DNA from: Podospora bellae-mahoneyi
Taxonomy: Eukaryota > Ascomycota > Sordariomycetes > Sordariales > Podosporaceae
NCBI RefSeq assembly: GCF_035222275.1
Contig: NW_026946359.1
Coordinates: 868,001 to 932,000, forward strand
DNA: 64,000 nt
Reading direction: 5' to 3'
The translations under genes were made by a program, and so were the position numbers. Each line of letters opens with the position of its first letter. Position 1 is the stretch's first letter. The notes below the pieces were generated by a model that had not been told where the DNA came from, made no database searches, and saw only the letters and a list, made by a program, of their open reading frames with translations. Shown piece after piece: positions 12,022 to 21,585 of this stretch.

Positions 12022-13794
12022 CTAATCACTCTCCTCCGAATCACTCTCAAAAACCACATCAGCAACCTCATCATTCAACATGTCCCCCACCCAGCTGCTC
12101 CCCTCCAATATCTCCCTCGCCTCCTCCTCTCCAACCTTCATATCATCCATCACCAACCTCGTCGCCAACTCCGGCACCAACACAGCCTGCAGATAGGCCG
12201 TATACCCTCTCGCACCAATCAAGCCATCCTCCAACGCCCTCTTCCTCAACACCGAAGAAAACTCGTGAATCAAATTCTCCGACATCTGCCGTAGCCCCCT
12301 GATCCCATAATACCCCGGCGTCAAGTTCTCATTCGACGTCCGCAACGTCTTGTTTTTTCCTCCCTTGATACTTTCCCGAAACCGCGCAGCGTAGTGCGAC
12401 TCCTGCTTCCCCTTCAGGATAGACCGAATAAAAGGATAGAGCTTCTCAATCCGGTGGTTGAGCTTCCGCCAGTCAATGTCTGGATAGCCATTCAACTCCC
12501 AGGCTTCTCTCGCGGTGTCTTTCCTGTGTCCGGTGCAGAATATGTGCATGGACTGGACGGTGCGATTTGGGTTGGTCTTTTCGTATTTGGCAAGGAGGTC
12601 GCGGTCGACTTCTCCTTTGCAGAGGGGGCAGACGGACGGTTTGAGGATGGGAGGGAGTTCTATTGGCGAGGAAGGGGCATCCGATAGCGGGGATCCTGGC
12701 TGGGAAAACTGGTGTGTGACTGGTGAGGATCGGTTGAGGTGGTTGTTGTCATTTTCCCGTGTCCTGCCTCTGTTTGTGGCTGCTGTTGGGGTTGTGGTCC
12801 AGTCGATGTCTGCTCTGAGTGGGCTGTCGAGGAGATCCGGTATTCCATGTACTGGGAGTTGTGTAGCTGATTCCGGTGTTTCGTCTAGCGTTGATATTCT
12901 GTTGGGGAGGCTGCCTCGTGGTTTCGAAGGAGAACTGCCCAGGTGATGTGGAGTCAAAATCGTAGGGGGTCCTGGGCTGGAGTCAGGGGCTGGAAGAGCC
13001 TCAGGCAAGGCTTTGTTCTCATCACCTGAGTGATTGGAGTCGTGATTTTCGTCATCTTGGTAACTCTTGTGCCTCTTAGACTCACGTTGAGACGTCGAGG
13101 TGCGGTTTCGCTTCTTAAATACCCCTGATCCACCGTCGCCGTGTTTCCTTCCGCCATATGTCCTCTGGTTCTTTCTGGGGTTAGGTTGGTCAAATATTGG
13201 CTTCTCGGTAGTCTCTCCTACTGTTCGGACATCGTCTTTGGGCTTAGGTGCTGCTCCTGAGTTCGGGATGACTATCTTAGAGTCACTGAATACCAAAACA
13301 GCTGCCGAGGCGTCCTGAGCGAGCGTTCGGAAGGTGGTGGGACGAATATGGCCTCTCCCTATCCTGTCGTTGCCATCGTCGTCAGAGCTATCTATGGACT
13401 CCGTTGCCTTCCTAGCAGTTTTACTTCGCCGAGCGGTTGCTTGGTAGGAGTTCTCTGGGGGCTTCGAGGGACTTGGTATTGGCGAGTCTAGAGCAAACTG
13501 GCCTACTGGAGAACTAGTTATTGCTCCTGGATCATGAGGGAGTTCTTCGACATCAGAGCCCCTTTGGGGGGATGAGAGAGGAGCCGGGAGCATCAAGGAA
13601 TCCCTTTCGTTACCTCGGCGTGGTGTCGGTGGGCTATCCGGCAAGCGTCTGGCTGTAGATTCCTGCGAAGTTTGAGATATGGCCTGACCGTTCATAAATT
13701 GGGGAAGCGGCTGGCCACTTTTTGACAAGCCAACTGTGCGGCTCCTAAGACCCCAGGGTACCCTGACCTTTGGCTTCCCAGGATTGGTGACCAT
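12022..13794 (-). CDS. RTC4-domain protein, 590 aa
   Basis: Single-exon gene starting at a true ATG (13794). The first about 380 residues are low-complexity, rich in Ser, Pro, Asp and Arg, with likely nuclear basic patches (KKRNRTSTSQRESKRHK). The C-terminal about 210 residues match the RTC4 domain: a short cysteine motif (VCPLCKGEVDRDLL), then FCTGHRKDTAREAWELNGYP, a conserved helical core (YYGIRGLRQMSENLIHEFS) and an acidic end. RTC4 is named from budding yeast, where its loss eases telomere-capping defects; its biochemical role is unknown. The family assignment comes from these motifs; a telomere role in this species is inference only. It shares a roughly 600-bp divergent promoter with dynamitin. 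Confidence 0.8.
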   Translation of the reverse strand: MVTNPGKPKVRVPWGLRSRTVGLSKSGQPLPQFMNGQAISQTSQESTARRLPDSPPTPRRGNERDSLMLPAPLSSPQRGSDVEELPHDPGAITSSPVGQFALDSPIPSPSKPPENSYQATARRSKTARKATESIDSSDDDGNDRIGRGHIRPTTFRTLAQDASAAVLVFSDSKIVIPNSGAAPKPKDDVRTVGETTEKPIFDQPNPRKNQRTYGGRKHGDGGSGVFKKRNRTSTSQRESKRHKSYQDDENHDSNHSGDENKALPEALPAPDSSPGPPTILTPHHLGSSPSKPRGSLPNRISTLDETPESATQLPVHGIPDLLDSPLRADIDWTTTPTAATNRGRTRENDNNHLNRSSPVTHQFSQPGSPLSDAPSSPIELPPILKPSVCPLCKGEVDRDLLAKYEKTNPNRTVQSMHIFCTGHRKDTAREAWELNGYPDIDWRKLNHRIEKLYPFIRSILKGKQESHYAARFRESIKGGKNKTLRTSNENLTPGYYGIRGLRQMSENLIHEFSSVLRKRALEDGLIGARGYTAYLQAVLVPELATRLVMDDMKVGEEEAREILEGSSWVGDMLNDEVADVVFESDSEESD

Positions 13795-14406
13795 CTCGCA
13801 CCGCAGCCTTGACGTTAAACTGAAAGTTCGGTATTTTAGAATTTTGCCCCAGATATGATTTGTTCACAAGTGTCTTCCACCGCAGGGCGTGATATCATCC
13901 TGGTCTGCGATTAGATGCCATGTCAAAGAGAACTTCCGAAATAGGTCAACACCTACAAAGCACCCACAAAGCGTGCCTGAGAAATGGTGGGAGACCACTT
14001 ACACACAGGCTGAAGCAAATAGGAATATTTTCTAGAAACGATTTCGAAATGCTTCTCGCTTGAAACTGATCCTGAACCGATCCAGAGACATACAGGCAGC
14101 AGCAGTTTTTGGCGGAGACCTTAGTAGATTTCACTTGTGGAAATTTATCAAAGATGCTCTTTGCAAGCCGCGACTTGGGAGCGCGTCGTGCAGGGATCTT
14201 AAGTTCGCTGGCCCACAACGTTCCACAATATCGGGCCCCACCAGCTCCCCTGTCCACCGCCAGCTAAGCCCAGGCGGGAAACCGTTTGTTTGACGTCCCA
14301 ACATCCACTGTCAACAACCATACGAAGCGGTTGCTCCCAGAGTGCAATTAGAACAGCCAACAGCGCCCAGAAAGTCCGACAGTAAAGGGAATGATAGACT
14401 AGCACA
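13795..14406. promoter_or_regulatory. Divergent promoter region, RTC4-like and dynamitin
   Basis: 612 bp between the two start codons, which point away from each other. It must hold both promoters and leaders. No clear TATA element or ORF of interest was seen. Confidence 0.5.
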
Positions 14407-15814
14407 ATGGCTTCCAGCAGGAAATATGCGGCACTTCCAGACTTGGTAACTCAGCCACCGCCCGCCACAAACAAGCCGGCCAAGCTAACTGAACATCAAA
14501 ACGCCAGGATTCCGCGCCCGATATTTACGAAACCCCCGAGCTTACTGATGATACTTCTACCATTCCCGTGAGTTGCTGGATATTGGGGAATTCGTGGAAT
14601 CCAAGTGCTGACGGTATATAAAGCCTACAACCGTGCGATCAGCCTCTGACAATGAGTATGACGACGACGACGATGCCGCCGCCATCTCTCGATCCAGACT
14701 CCGGATAGACCAAGCTCGGTCAAAGTTCATGCCGGCTGCCGTAGATCCCTCAGGGGTTGACTTTTCAGACCGTGTCAATGGCAAGCGAAAGTCATACAAA
14801 GCGTCCAGCAGACGACACCGCGTGTTGGATGATGGAACCGAAGAGCTGGGCGACTTGAGCGACGAGGACGATGCTGGAAGTTTGGCGCGCAAGATTGCGC
14901 GTTTGAGGCGCGAAATTGAGGAGGCAAAGGAGGAGTACGGCAAACAGAAGGCAGCAGCGGACGAAACTACGGACGAGACTGGTGTTCAAGAGCAGGAGAT
15001 TGAGTCTCTGAGCAAAACTCTGGATGAAATGGCTAGACTCGGCGAGCCGCTGGCTCCTCGACCGGTTGCTACACCGACCCCCCGGATCACCAATGCTGGC
15101 GAGCAGCCAGCAGGAGAAATCAAGGGTACTGCGAGCTATACTATTACCTATGCCCCCGACTACGAACAAACGCATGCTTTGGCTAAAGCAGCCGATTTTG
15201 ACCGCCGGCTTGTGTTCTTGGAGAAGGCATTGGGTATTGGCTCAGCAGCCATGCCGGAATTTGACTCGAATGGTCTTCCCCGAGCTATTATTCCCCTGGT
15301 TGAGAACCTTCACAAGCAGATTTCAACATTGTCTGAAGCCTCGACACCCACTCTAGATGCCATCAGCAGGAGGGTCAGGACCTTGACACAGGAGGCGGAG
15401 AATCTGGAGAAGGCCCGTAGAAACGCCAAACAAGCTCAGGAGGCTTTGGCATCTGCGGGAGCGGCACCATCTGGCGAAGGCGCCACACCCGAAGACTCGG
15501 AGCAGATTGCGAAAGTCAATGCTCTTTACAGTATGATTCCGACCATCGAAAATTTGAGCCCTCTGCTTCCACCCCTGCTGGACCGCCTCAGGTCGTTGAG
15601 GATGATTCACGCAGATGCCGCAACGGCATCTGACACCTTGGCTCAGCTGGAGCAAAAGCAGGCCGAGATGGCCACAGATATTCAGCAATGGAGGGAAGGG
15701 TTGGAGAAGTTGGAGGTTATAATCAACGATGCGAGTGCCTTGAGGGAGAAGAATATGGGGGTGATCTCGGAGTGGGTGAAGGACTTGGAGGGTAAAATGT
15801 CTAAATTGTCTTGA
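14407..15814 (+). CDS. DCTN2: Dynamitin, dynactin subunit p50, 429 aa
   Basis: Dynamitin builds the shoulder of dynactin, the activator of cytoplasmic dynein, and links the side arm to the Arp1 filament. Three exons: 14407-14445, 14508-14567 and 14624-15814, all joined in phase 0, total 1290 nt. The joined start reads MASSRKYAALPDL, DSAPDIYETPEL, TDDTSTIPPTTVRSAS, the conserved N-terminus of fungal dynamitin; starting inside exon 3 would lose it. After an acidic run (EYDDDDDAAA) come coiled-coil segments near residues 115-150, 260-300 and 365-425. Introns of 62 and 56 nt have donors GTAACT and GTGAGT and CTAAC/CTGAC branch sites. The length agrees with fungal and animal p50 proteins (about 400-450). 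It is divergent to the RTC4-like gene. Confidence 0.92.
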
Positions 15815-16528
15815 GCGAGCATTATGCCATAGTGATACCCATGCTTATGACACATCAATGCTGTTTGTCTATCATCCGAGCTACAGATATCAGTGCTGAC
15901 CGTGATAGGGTCGGGTGAGTGGGGCTCAGACCGTCGGCAAGCGGGGGCCGAATGCCCGTTATGTATGGGTCTCCATTCAGCCAATCAAACTCCACCAAGC
16001 TCTCCCTGCTCAAAGCATAAATTTCTCCAAGAGCTTCCCTTGAGCTTCAAACTTTTCCTTCTTTCACATCCCAAAAAAAGCAATTGTTCAAGAGGCAGTG
16101 TTGCAAGCTGCTCATCTCGCATCGCACGCTGATTGCAATGGATTGAGAGCTCTCCGAGAGCCAGGAGAACGGCCTCGAACATCGCCATGGAAGCTCATCG
16201 CACGTGATGGAGCAGCAGCAGCTAGCTGTTCAAAGATTTTTTCTCAAAATCTTTTTGAAGAGGGGCAGTTTTCTTCTTCCCCTCCCTCAACCATCATCAC
16301 CACTCTACTTTGGTATGTTTTTTCCCCCTCTTCACCTCAACAAACACATCGGTTTAGTGGGTTATCATGATGAACAAAAATGCATGTATTATCTGAGTCT
16401 CAGTATGCTGTATCAATTTATCACCAAGATCTCTGACAATAACCCCACCATGATGTTTTGTTGTTGACGGTTTCTTATTTTGTTGTCAAGAAGCTAACAT
16501 TGTAAGAAAGTCTAGTAGGTAGTTGATC
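15815..16528. other. Intergenic with probable 5' UTR intron of the MoaD-type gene
   Basis: Holds the dynamitin 3' flank and the leader of the next gene. A GTATGT donor near 16313, a GCTAAC branch near 16492 and AG acceptors just before 16520 suggest an intron in the leader of the molybdopterin synthase gene. No coding gene is seen. Confidence 0.5.
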
Positions 16529-16819
16529 ATGTCTGCTACACCCAAGCCCGCCGCCCCAGGGAATTTCACCATCCTCTACTTTGCCACCGCAACCTCCTTC
16601 ACGGGCAAGAACATCGAATCGCTTCCCGCGCCGCTCTCGCTCAGGAAACTGGGTGACGTGTTAGAGGAGAGGTACAAGGGTATCAGAGAGGGGGTTTTGG
16701 GGCATAGTCTTGTGACGATTAACCTGGCGTATGTGGATGTTCCTGAGGAAGGGGAGGATGATGTGATTATTCAGGAGGGGGATGAGGTCGCGATTATTCC
16801 GCCTGTTAGCTCTGGCTAG
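16529..16819 (+). CDS. cnxG: Molybdopterin synthase sulfur-carrier subunit (MoaD/MOCS2A type), 96 aa
   Basis: Small subunit of molybdopterin synthase. Its activated C-terminus carries the sulfur that converts precursor Z to molybdopterin, which nitrate reductase and xanthine dehydrogenase need. The start at 16529 reads MSATPKPAAPGNFTILYFAT; the fold is the ubiquitin-like beta-grasp, with ILYFATATSFTGKN, a central helix and the typical end EGDEVAIIPPVSSG. Length fits the family (80-110). Odd point: the end is Ser-Gly, where bacterial and animal MoaD proteins end in Gly-Gly; the terminal glycine that is adenylated and thiolated is kept. Its stop lies only 44 bp from the stop of the convergent gene at 16864, so the two mRNAs probably overlap at their 3' ends. 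Confidence 0.88.
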   Translation: MSATPKPAAPGNFTILYFATATSFTGKNIESLPAPLSLRKLGDVLEERYKGIREGVLGHSLVTINLAYVDVPEEGEDDVIIQEGDEVAIIPPVSSG

Positions 16820-16863
16820 TTCTTGTTTCCGTATTTACAATACAGTAAGAGAGAAAGTTTTTA

Positions 16864-17439
16864 TCATCCGCGATATACGTTATCCCAATGGGAGTTTAGC
16901 AGCGGTTGTTGTTCTTCTGGTGATGATGATGATGATGGTGCTACTGATGAGGCCCAACGTGATCGGCCACTGGTGCTGTGCCATTTTGTCCAGAACTGGG
17001 GTTGGTTGAAGGGGATGGAGGCGCGGGTCCAGTCCCATTCGGCTCGGCGGAGGCGGCGGTAGGCGACGGTGGTGGTCCAGGCTAGGAGGCCGAGGAGGAT
17101 GGTGGAGAGGATGGAGAGGAGGATGGAGAGGGCGGTGATGGCTGACATGTTGCAGCCGAGGGGCTGGGTGCGGACCTCCCAGCGTTCGGACCAGTGGGGG
17201 CAGATGTCGGGTTGGGAGATGGGGGCCAGGAGGGGGAGGGGGTGGGTGTTGGGGGTGCAGGATTGGGTCTGGCGGGTGGGTGGGTGAGTATAGGGGTGGG
17301 AGAAGGAGGGGGGTGGAGGGAAACATACGAAGGGACACCAGGAGCAGGCGTTCTCTGAGAGGCAGGGTGAGCAGGATTGTTGGCGCCAGCAGCGGCGGAG
17401 GTGGTCGTCGGGGGTTTCGAGAGGGTTGAGGGAGGACAT
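16864..17439 (-). CDS. Small Cys-rich single-pass membrane protein (PSI-like), 171 aa
   Basis: Exons 17439-17329 and 17268-16864. The N-terminal part has a cysteine cluster, CWRQQSCSPCLSENACSWCP, continuing after the intron with QSCTPN and ending PDICPHWSERWEVRTQPLGC, like the PSI/plexin-type domains of fungal membrane proteins. One membrane segment follows near 78-104 (ALSILLSILSTILLGLLAW), then a basic-start tail with a Ser run. There is no long signal peptide, so topology is uncertain. The intron (17269-17328) has a good GTATGT donor and CAG acceptor but is exactly 60 nt, in frame and without a stop; if kept, the product has 191 residues with a Pro-rich insert. Splicing is favoured because it rejoins the cysteine domain. 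The function is unknown. Confidence 0.7.
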   Translation of the reverse strand: MSSLNPLETPDDHLRRCWRQQSCSPCLSENACSWCPFVCFPPPPSFSHPYTHPPTRQTQSCTPNTHPLPLLAPISQPDICPHWSERWEVRTQPLGCNMSAITALSILLSILSTILLGLLAWTTTVAYRRLRRAEWDWTRASIPFNQPQFWTKWHSTSGRSRWASSVAPSSSSSPEEQQPLLNSHWDNVYRG

Positions 17440-17828
17440 TGTTGTTATATAAGATGAGGTGGTGATATGTACCGCAGAATGGATGTTACAAACTAAGCTG
17501 GATCTCGTAGGAAGCAATTCAGTAGGTTACAAGAATACAAACAAGGTGTCTCACATCAGGAGGATGAGGAGGGCGGCTGAAAACCGTTGGAAGTCGAGAG
17601 ATATCCCATCAGAATGCGGGGCAAGCATATCCTCTGTGCGCAGCAAGCAGGAACAATACAACAAACACCACACCTTCCAGAAATTCATCTCCAAAATTCC
17701 TAGCACGCTCTACATATTTTAAGAAGAGAAGCCTGCCACCCAAAATTTTGTCTAAACAGTATATCAAACAGTCAAAAACATCCCCACCGCTCAGCCTTGA
17801 TCAAAACGCCCAATTACTTGTGACTGCA

Positions 17829-20393
17829 TCACTCCTCCCTCACAATATCCCTCGCCTTCAACTTCTCCTCCTCAGTCAAAACCCACACCATCCCCCCATC
17901 GATCCCCTCTTCCTCCTCAGCAACCAACTCCTCCCACTCCTCCTCCTCCATGTTCGCCACCATCAAGATCTGCCCAACCTTGCCAAACACCTCTCTCACT
18001 CCGTAATTACCCTTGGACACCACGCCAATGATACCGTTGACGTCCCTTTCCAGTCTGATGGCACCATACGCGCTCAGCGCCCTACCAGCCTTGGCATAAC
18101 TCCACACCCTCTTCTCCAGCACCTTTTGCGCCAAATACCCAGCAGTCTTGTCCATGAGCTGGCTGTACGTCTTTGGTGTCAACAAACGTGAGATGGGCTT
18201 CATCAGCGCATCCCATCCGAGCTCAAATGTCAGCGGAACCTGTTCGAGGTATTCCTCCAGTGTCTTATCTGACTGCGCGGCGAGCTCGGTGAGTTCTTCC
18301 TCGGTGGAGATGGTGTAATCTGCGTCGCTGAAGGTGGAGGTGATGACAGGCCGGAGACGAGCATAAACTACCTCGGTAAACAGGGCTTCGATGCCCGCCT
18401 TGATGAGCTCGCTGGATTTGAGGTGGAACGAGGTTTTGAGGTTCTGGAGGCGGGTGACGATTTCCTTGGCGTCGCTGGCAAAGGGGAAGGCGGCGGTTAG
18501 TACTGATGACGGCTGCTGGGAGTCTGCGGGTGGGTTTTCTGGATGTCTCAGTATCCCGGATACGATCCGTTCCAAGTACTCGTTTGCCACGTCGAGACTG
18601 TTGATTAAGACGATGAAGGGGATGATCTTGTCTTCTGGGGGGAAACCGCCTTGGACGTTGGGTTTGGGCAGGTATTCGTCCCGCATCTTGCGCTGGATCA
18701 GGCCGACAAAGTCGGTACCGAGAAGAGCTTGGATCGTGGGGATGACCTCCTTGACGACATCTTTCTGGGAGGTGGAGATGGACTTTTCGATGACGGTTTT
18801 GGCGATGTACATCACGTCGTCAACAGCGGAGATGATGAACGGTGGGTTGCTTTCGATCGCCTTGTTTTGTCTAAGCGTAAGTCCGCTAGGGAACTCGTCC
18901 AGTTGAAAGGCCTTTTCGACAGAGCGCCGAAAAAAGAACTTGGTGAGCTCATTGTAGGGTGATACTAGCTTCCCAGAGACTTTTCGACCCAGGTTAGACT
19001 TGGTGAGGACCTCGGGCATAGTGAGTGGCGCATCGTCCGGTGACTCCGGTTCCTGGCGTTGTCAGTATCCCACTGCCATGAGACTCATAATAAGACGTAC
19101 CCTGCACTTTCCAGCGAGGAAACGAGAATACAGAGACCACCTTCCAAGCATTACGGCGATCTCGCTCAGCAAGGCGTCTACTTCCTTCATGTCCACCCCC
19201 TCATCCTCGCTCTGGCGTCCGTTATTGGTGCCGCCAACAGCAGGCGAGTTTACTCGTGGTGTTCCTCCGAAGCCTCGATTTGGTTGAGAAACGAAGCTCT
19301 GAACGAGGAACGAAAAGGGATAACTTCTGACATCAGTCAGCCTCCTATCCACGGTCCTTTCATCGCTCCAAGAATCCAGGATGATGCCTCCCTGCACATC
19401 TGCCTCCATCTGGAGCCTTTCGATAACCTTGACCATCTTCCCGGTTCCGTAATGTTTTTCCACCAGGGCCCCATGCCCATCCACAATATGGGCAATGTGT
19501 TCGAACAACCTTGTGAGGGCATTGGCAAAAAAGAAGCCATCCTTTCTTCCTTGCCCACCAACCGTAGAAGCGCCTTCCTTGAGCACCGTCCTGGCCGTAC
19601 CCGCAACACCCTGGCAGACATACTGCCCATACACATCCAGCCCAACATCACCCCTCCCAATCAGGGGGAATAGCTTGAAAAACCTCGTCACCCTTGCGCC
19701 ATCCCCATCCTCGGCAGCCTTCCTGAACTCTCTCAAGAACAAGTTACACAAGCTCTCCCTTGCCGACTCGAGGGTAACCCAAGGGGGGTCAGGCACCTCG
19801 ACAGTCGGCACCACTGCAGCTGCGAAGCCTCCTCGGACAATCTCCTCAGGCACCTTGGAAGCCCGCGCAATGTACCCAGCTGCCGCCTCCCAGTCCTGAG
19901 GGGCGCCCATGCTACCCACCACGCCTGCGACACATGCTTTCAGCTCGGCAACCTGTTCCACCACGCGCAACGTGTCTTCCACCCGAGATTTCTCCAAATC
20001 GAGGGTGCGGACCCGACTGGAGAGGTGAGAGGCGGTTTCGGAGGCTGACGCGAGCATGCTGTTGCTTATGCCGCGGGAGGCGATCACCTGGGCGCCGAGC
20101 CCGGCGCGGAGGTTGTCGAGGCGGGAGAGGGAGCGGGTGAGGTCTGCTTGAGAGGAAAGCAAGTTTGTTAGACGGTCTGTGAGGGAGGATTCGCGGGTGT
20201 GAAGTGCCGCAAGGGCAGCGCGGATCTCGACCGGGGAGGTGGCATTTTGGATTACGGTGGATGGGTTGGTGCTGGCGGGATTGGTGGTTGGTTTTGGTGT
20301 GCTGAGGGTTGGGAAGCTGGTTAGGGCGGGATTAGGAGACGCGGTGGCAGACATTTTGGTCGTCGTAGCGGCGCCATTGGAGAAAGCAGACAT
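17829..20393 (-). CDS. COG4: Conserved oligomeric Golgi complex subunit 4, 838 aa
   Basis: COG4 belongs to lobe A of the COG tether, which captures retrograde vesicles at the Golgi and binds SNAREs and Sly1. Two exons, 20393-19101 and 19052-17829, join in phase 0 (KCR then EPESPDDAPLTMPEVL) across a 48-nt intron with donor GTACGT and a CTGAC branch. The N-terminal third is helical and coiled (EIRAALAALHTRESSLTDRL; DNLRAGLGAQVIASR; VEQVAELKACVAGVVGSM; DWEAAAGYIARA), the hallmark of the COG4 domain. The C-terminal part has the helical-bundle pattern of the family. The length (838) fits fungal COG4. It is divergent from the dynamin-like gene, with about 1.2 kb between them. Confidence 0.92.
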
Positions 20394-21585
20394 TGGAATA
20401 GTATCGGTGCATCGCTCTTCGTGCAGTCAGTTGCGCACCGGGATGGGGGTTGGTCAGGAACCCGTCAAGGTAAATGAACCCAGTGATGCCCCGCTGACAC
20501 CGGGCTGGCAGTTTGGGCGTTGTGGGTTTGCCAATTTGGCACACAGCTTGGGGACAGGGGTAGCTAGCGCCCCACTTTATCGGCCGTTGAGACACCCGAC
20601 CACGCCGATGCTTGACCTCCTCCGTGTCGGTAGCTCCTTCCGGTCCGGAAGATATCCCGGCGTGCTTGCCATTTTTAGACAGGAAAGCAACCGCTATATA
20701 ACTAGACCATCACCGTGGAATTGTAGTCAACTTTGATTTAACCCAGACTTGAACCAAATTTCTTACTCTTTAATCCTTGCACCCACCACAGCGTCATTCG
20801 CACCCAAGTCTCACTCTACCTAAACAACAAGTATTCGCTGTGTGCCTTTATTCGCAATGTCTCAATTGGCATCGTCCTTGCATTCTGTGGTAGTGGTGAG
20901 AAATGGCTCGGTGCAGACTCTTTGCTCCTTGTCCCATGTGTCTTCACCGACTTGAATAGCATCCAAACTCGAGGCTTCTGGGTGAGGCCTACAGTCCGCC
21001 GGCAAAAGGCAGATGTCAGCCTTAATAGTCGCCGGCTTTAGGACCAATGCAATGAGGGGTCTGGTGTTTGCCCATCTCAACATTGAGGCCTACAGCGGCC
21101 GCTTTCCGATATGCCCCCAGCTCAACGAATCAAAACTGCTCATATCGTGCAAACAGAACCTCGTCTCTATCCATGTCTGCCTCGCTTCACTCTGCCCATC
21201 CGTTTACTCTTTCTTTATGCAGATATCCTACTCAATGTCGCATGTTTTTATCGCCATTCTTTGACTTCTGCATAATCTAGGAACATCGGGACCGCTATGG
21301 CCCTCCAGAGCGCGCACCGGATCTGTCATGACGGTAAAGGTCTATCTCAAACGGAAATGTCACCAATACGCATCCATTGACTTCTCAAAGGAAATTCTAC
21401 CCTGATGTGTGACTCTTGGAGTGTTTTACGGCTATATATGATGGGAACATCGCGCCCTTCTTGACCTCGACCCGAAGCTTTCAGATTCAACCCACCGTTC
21501 GACAAGGCAGGCAGCAACGCACATCTCGCCTCAAACAAGTGCCCCTGTGTCTTTGGCTTGACCAACTTTATCCCAATCATTCACC
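20394..21585. promoter_or_regulatory. Divergent intergenic region, COG4 and dynamin-like gene
   Basis: 1.19 kb between two outward-pointing start codons. It should carry both promoters. Short open frames near 21013-21280 lack domains. No RNA gene or repeat was noticed. Confidence 0.5.
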
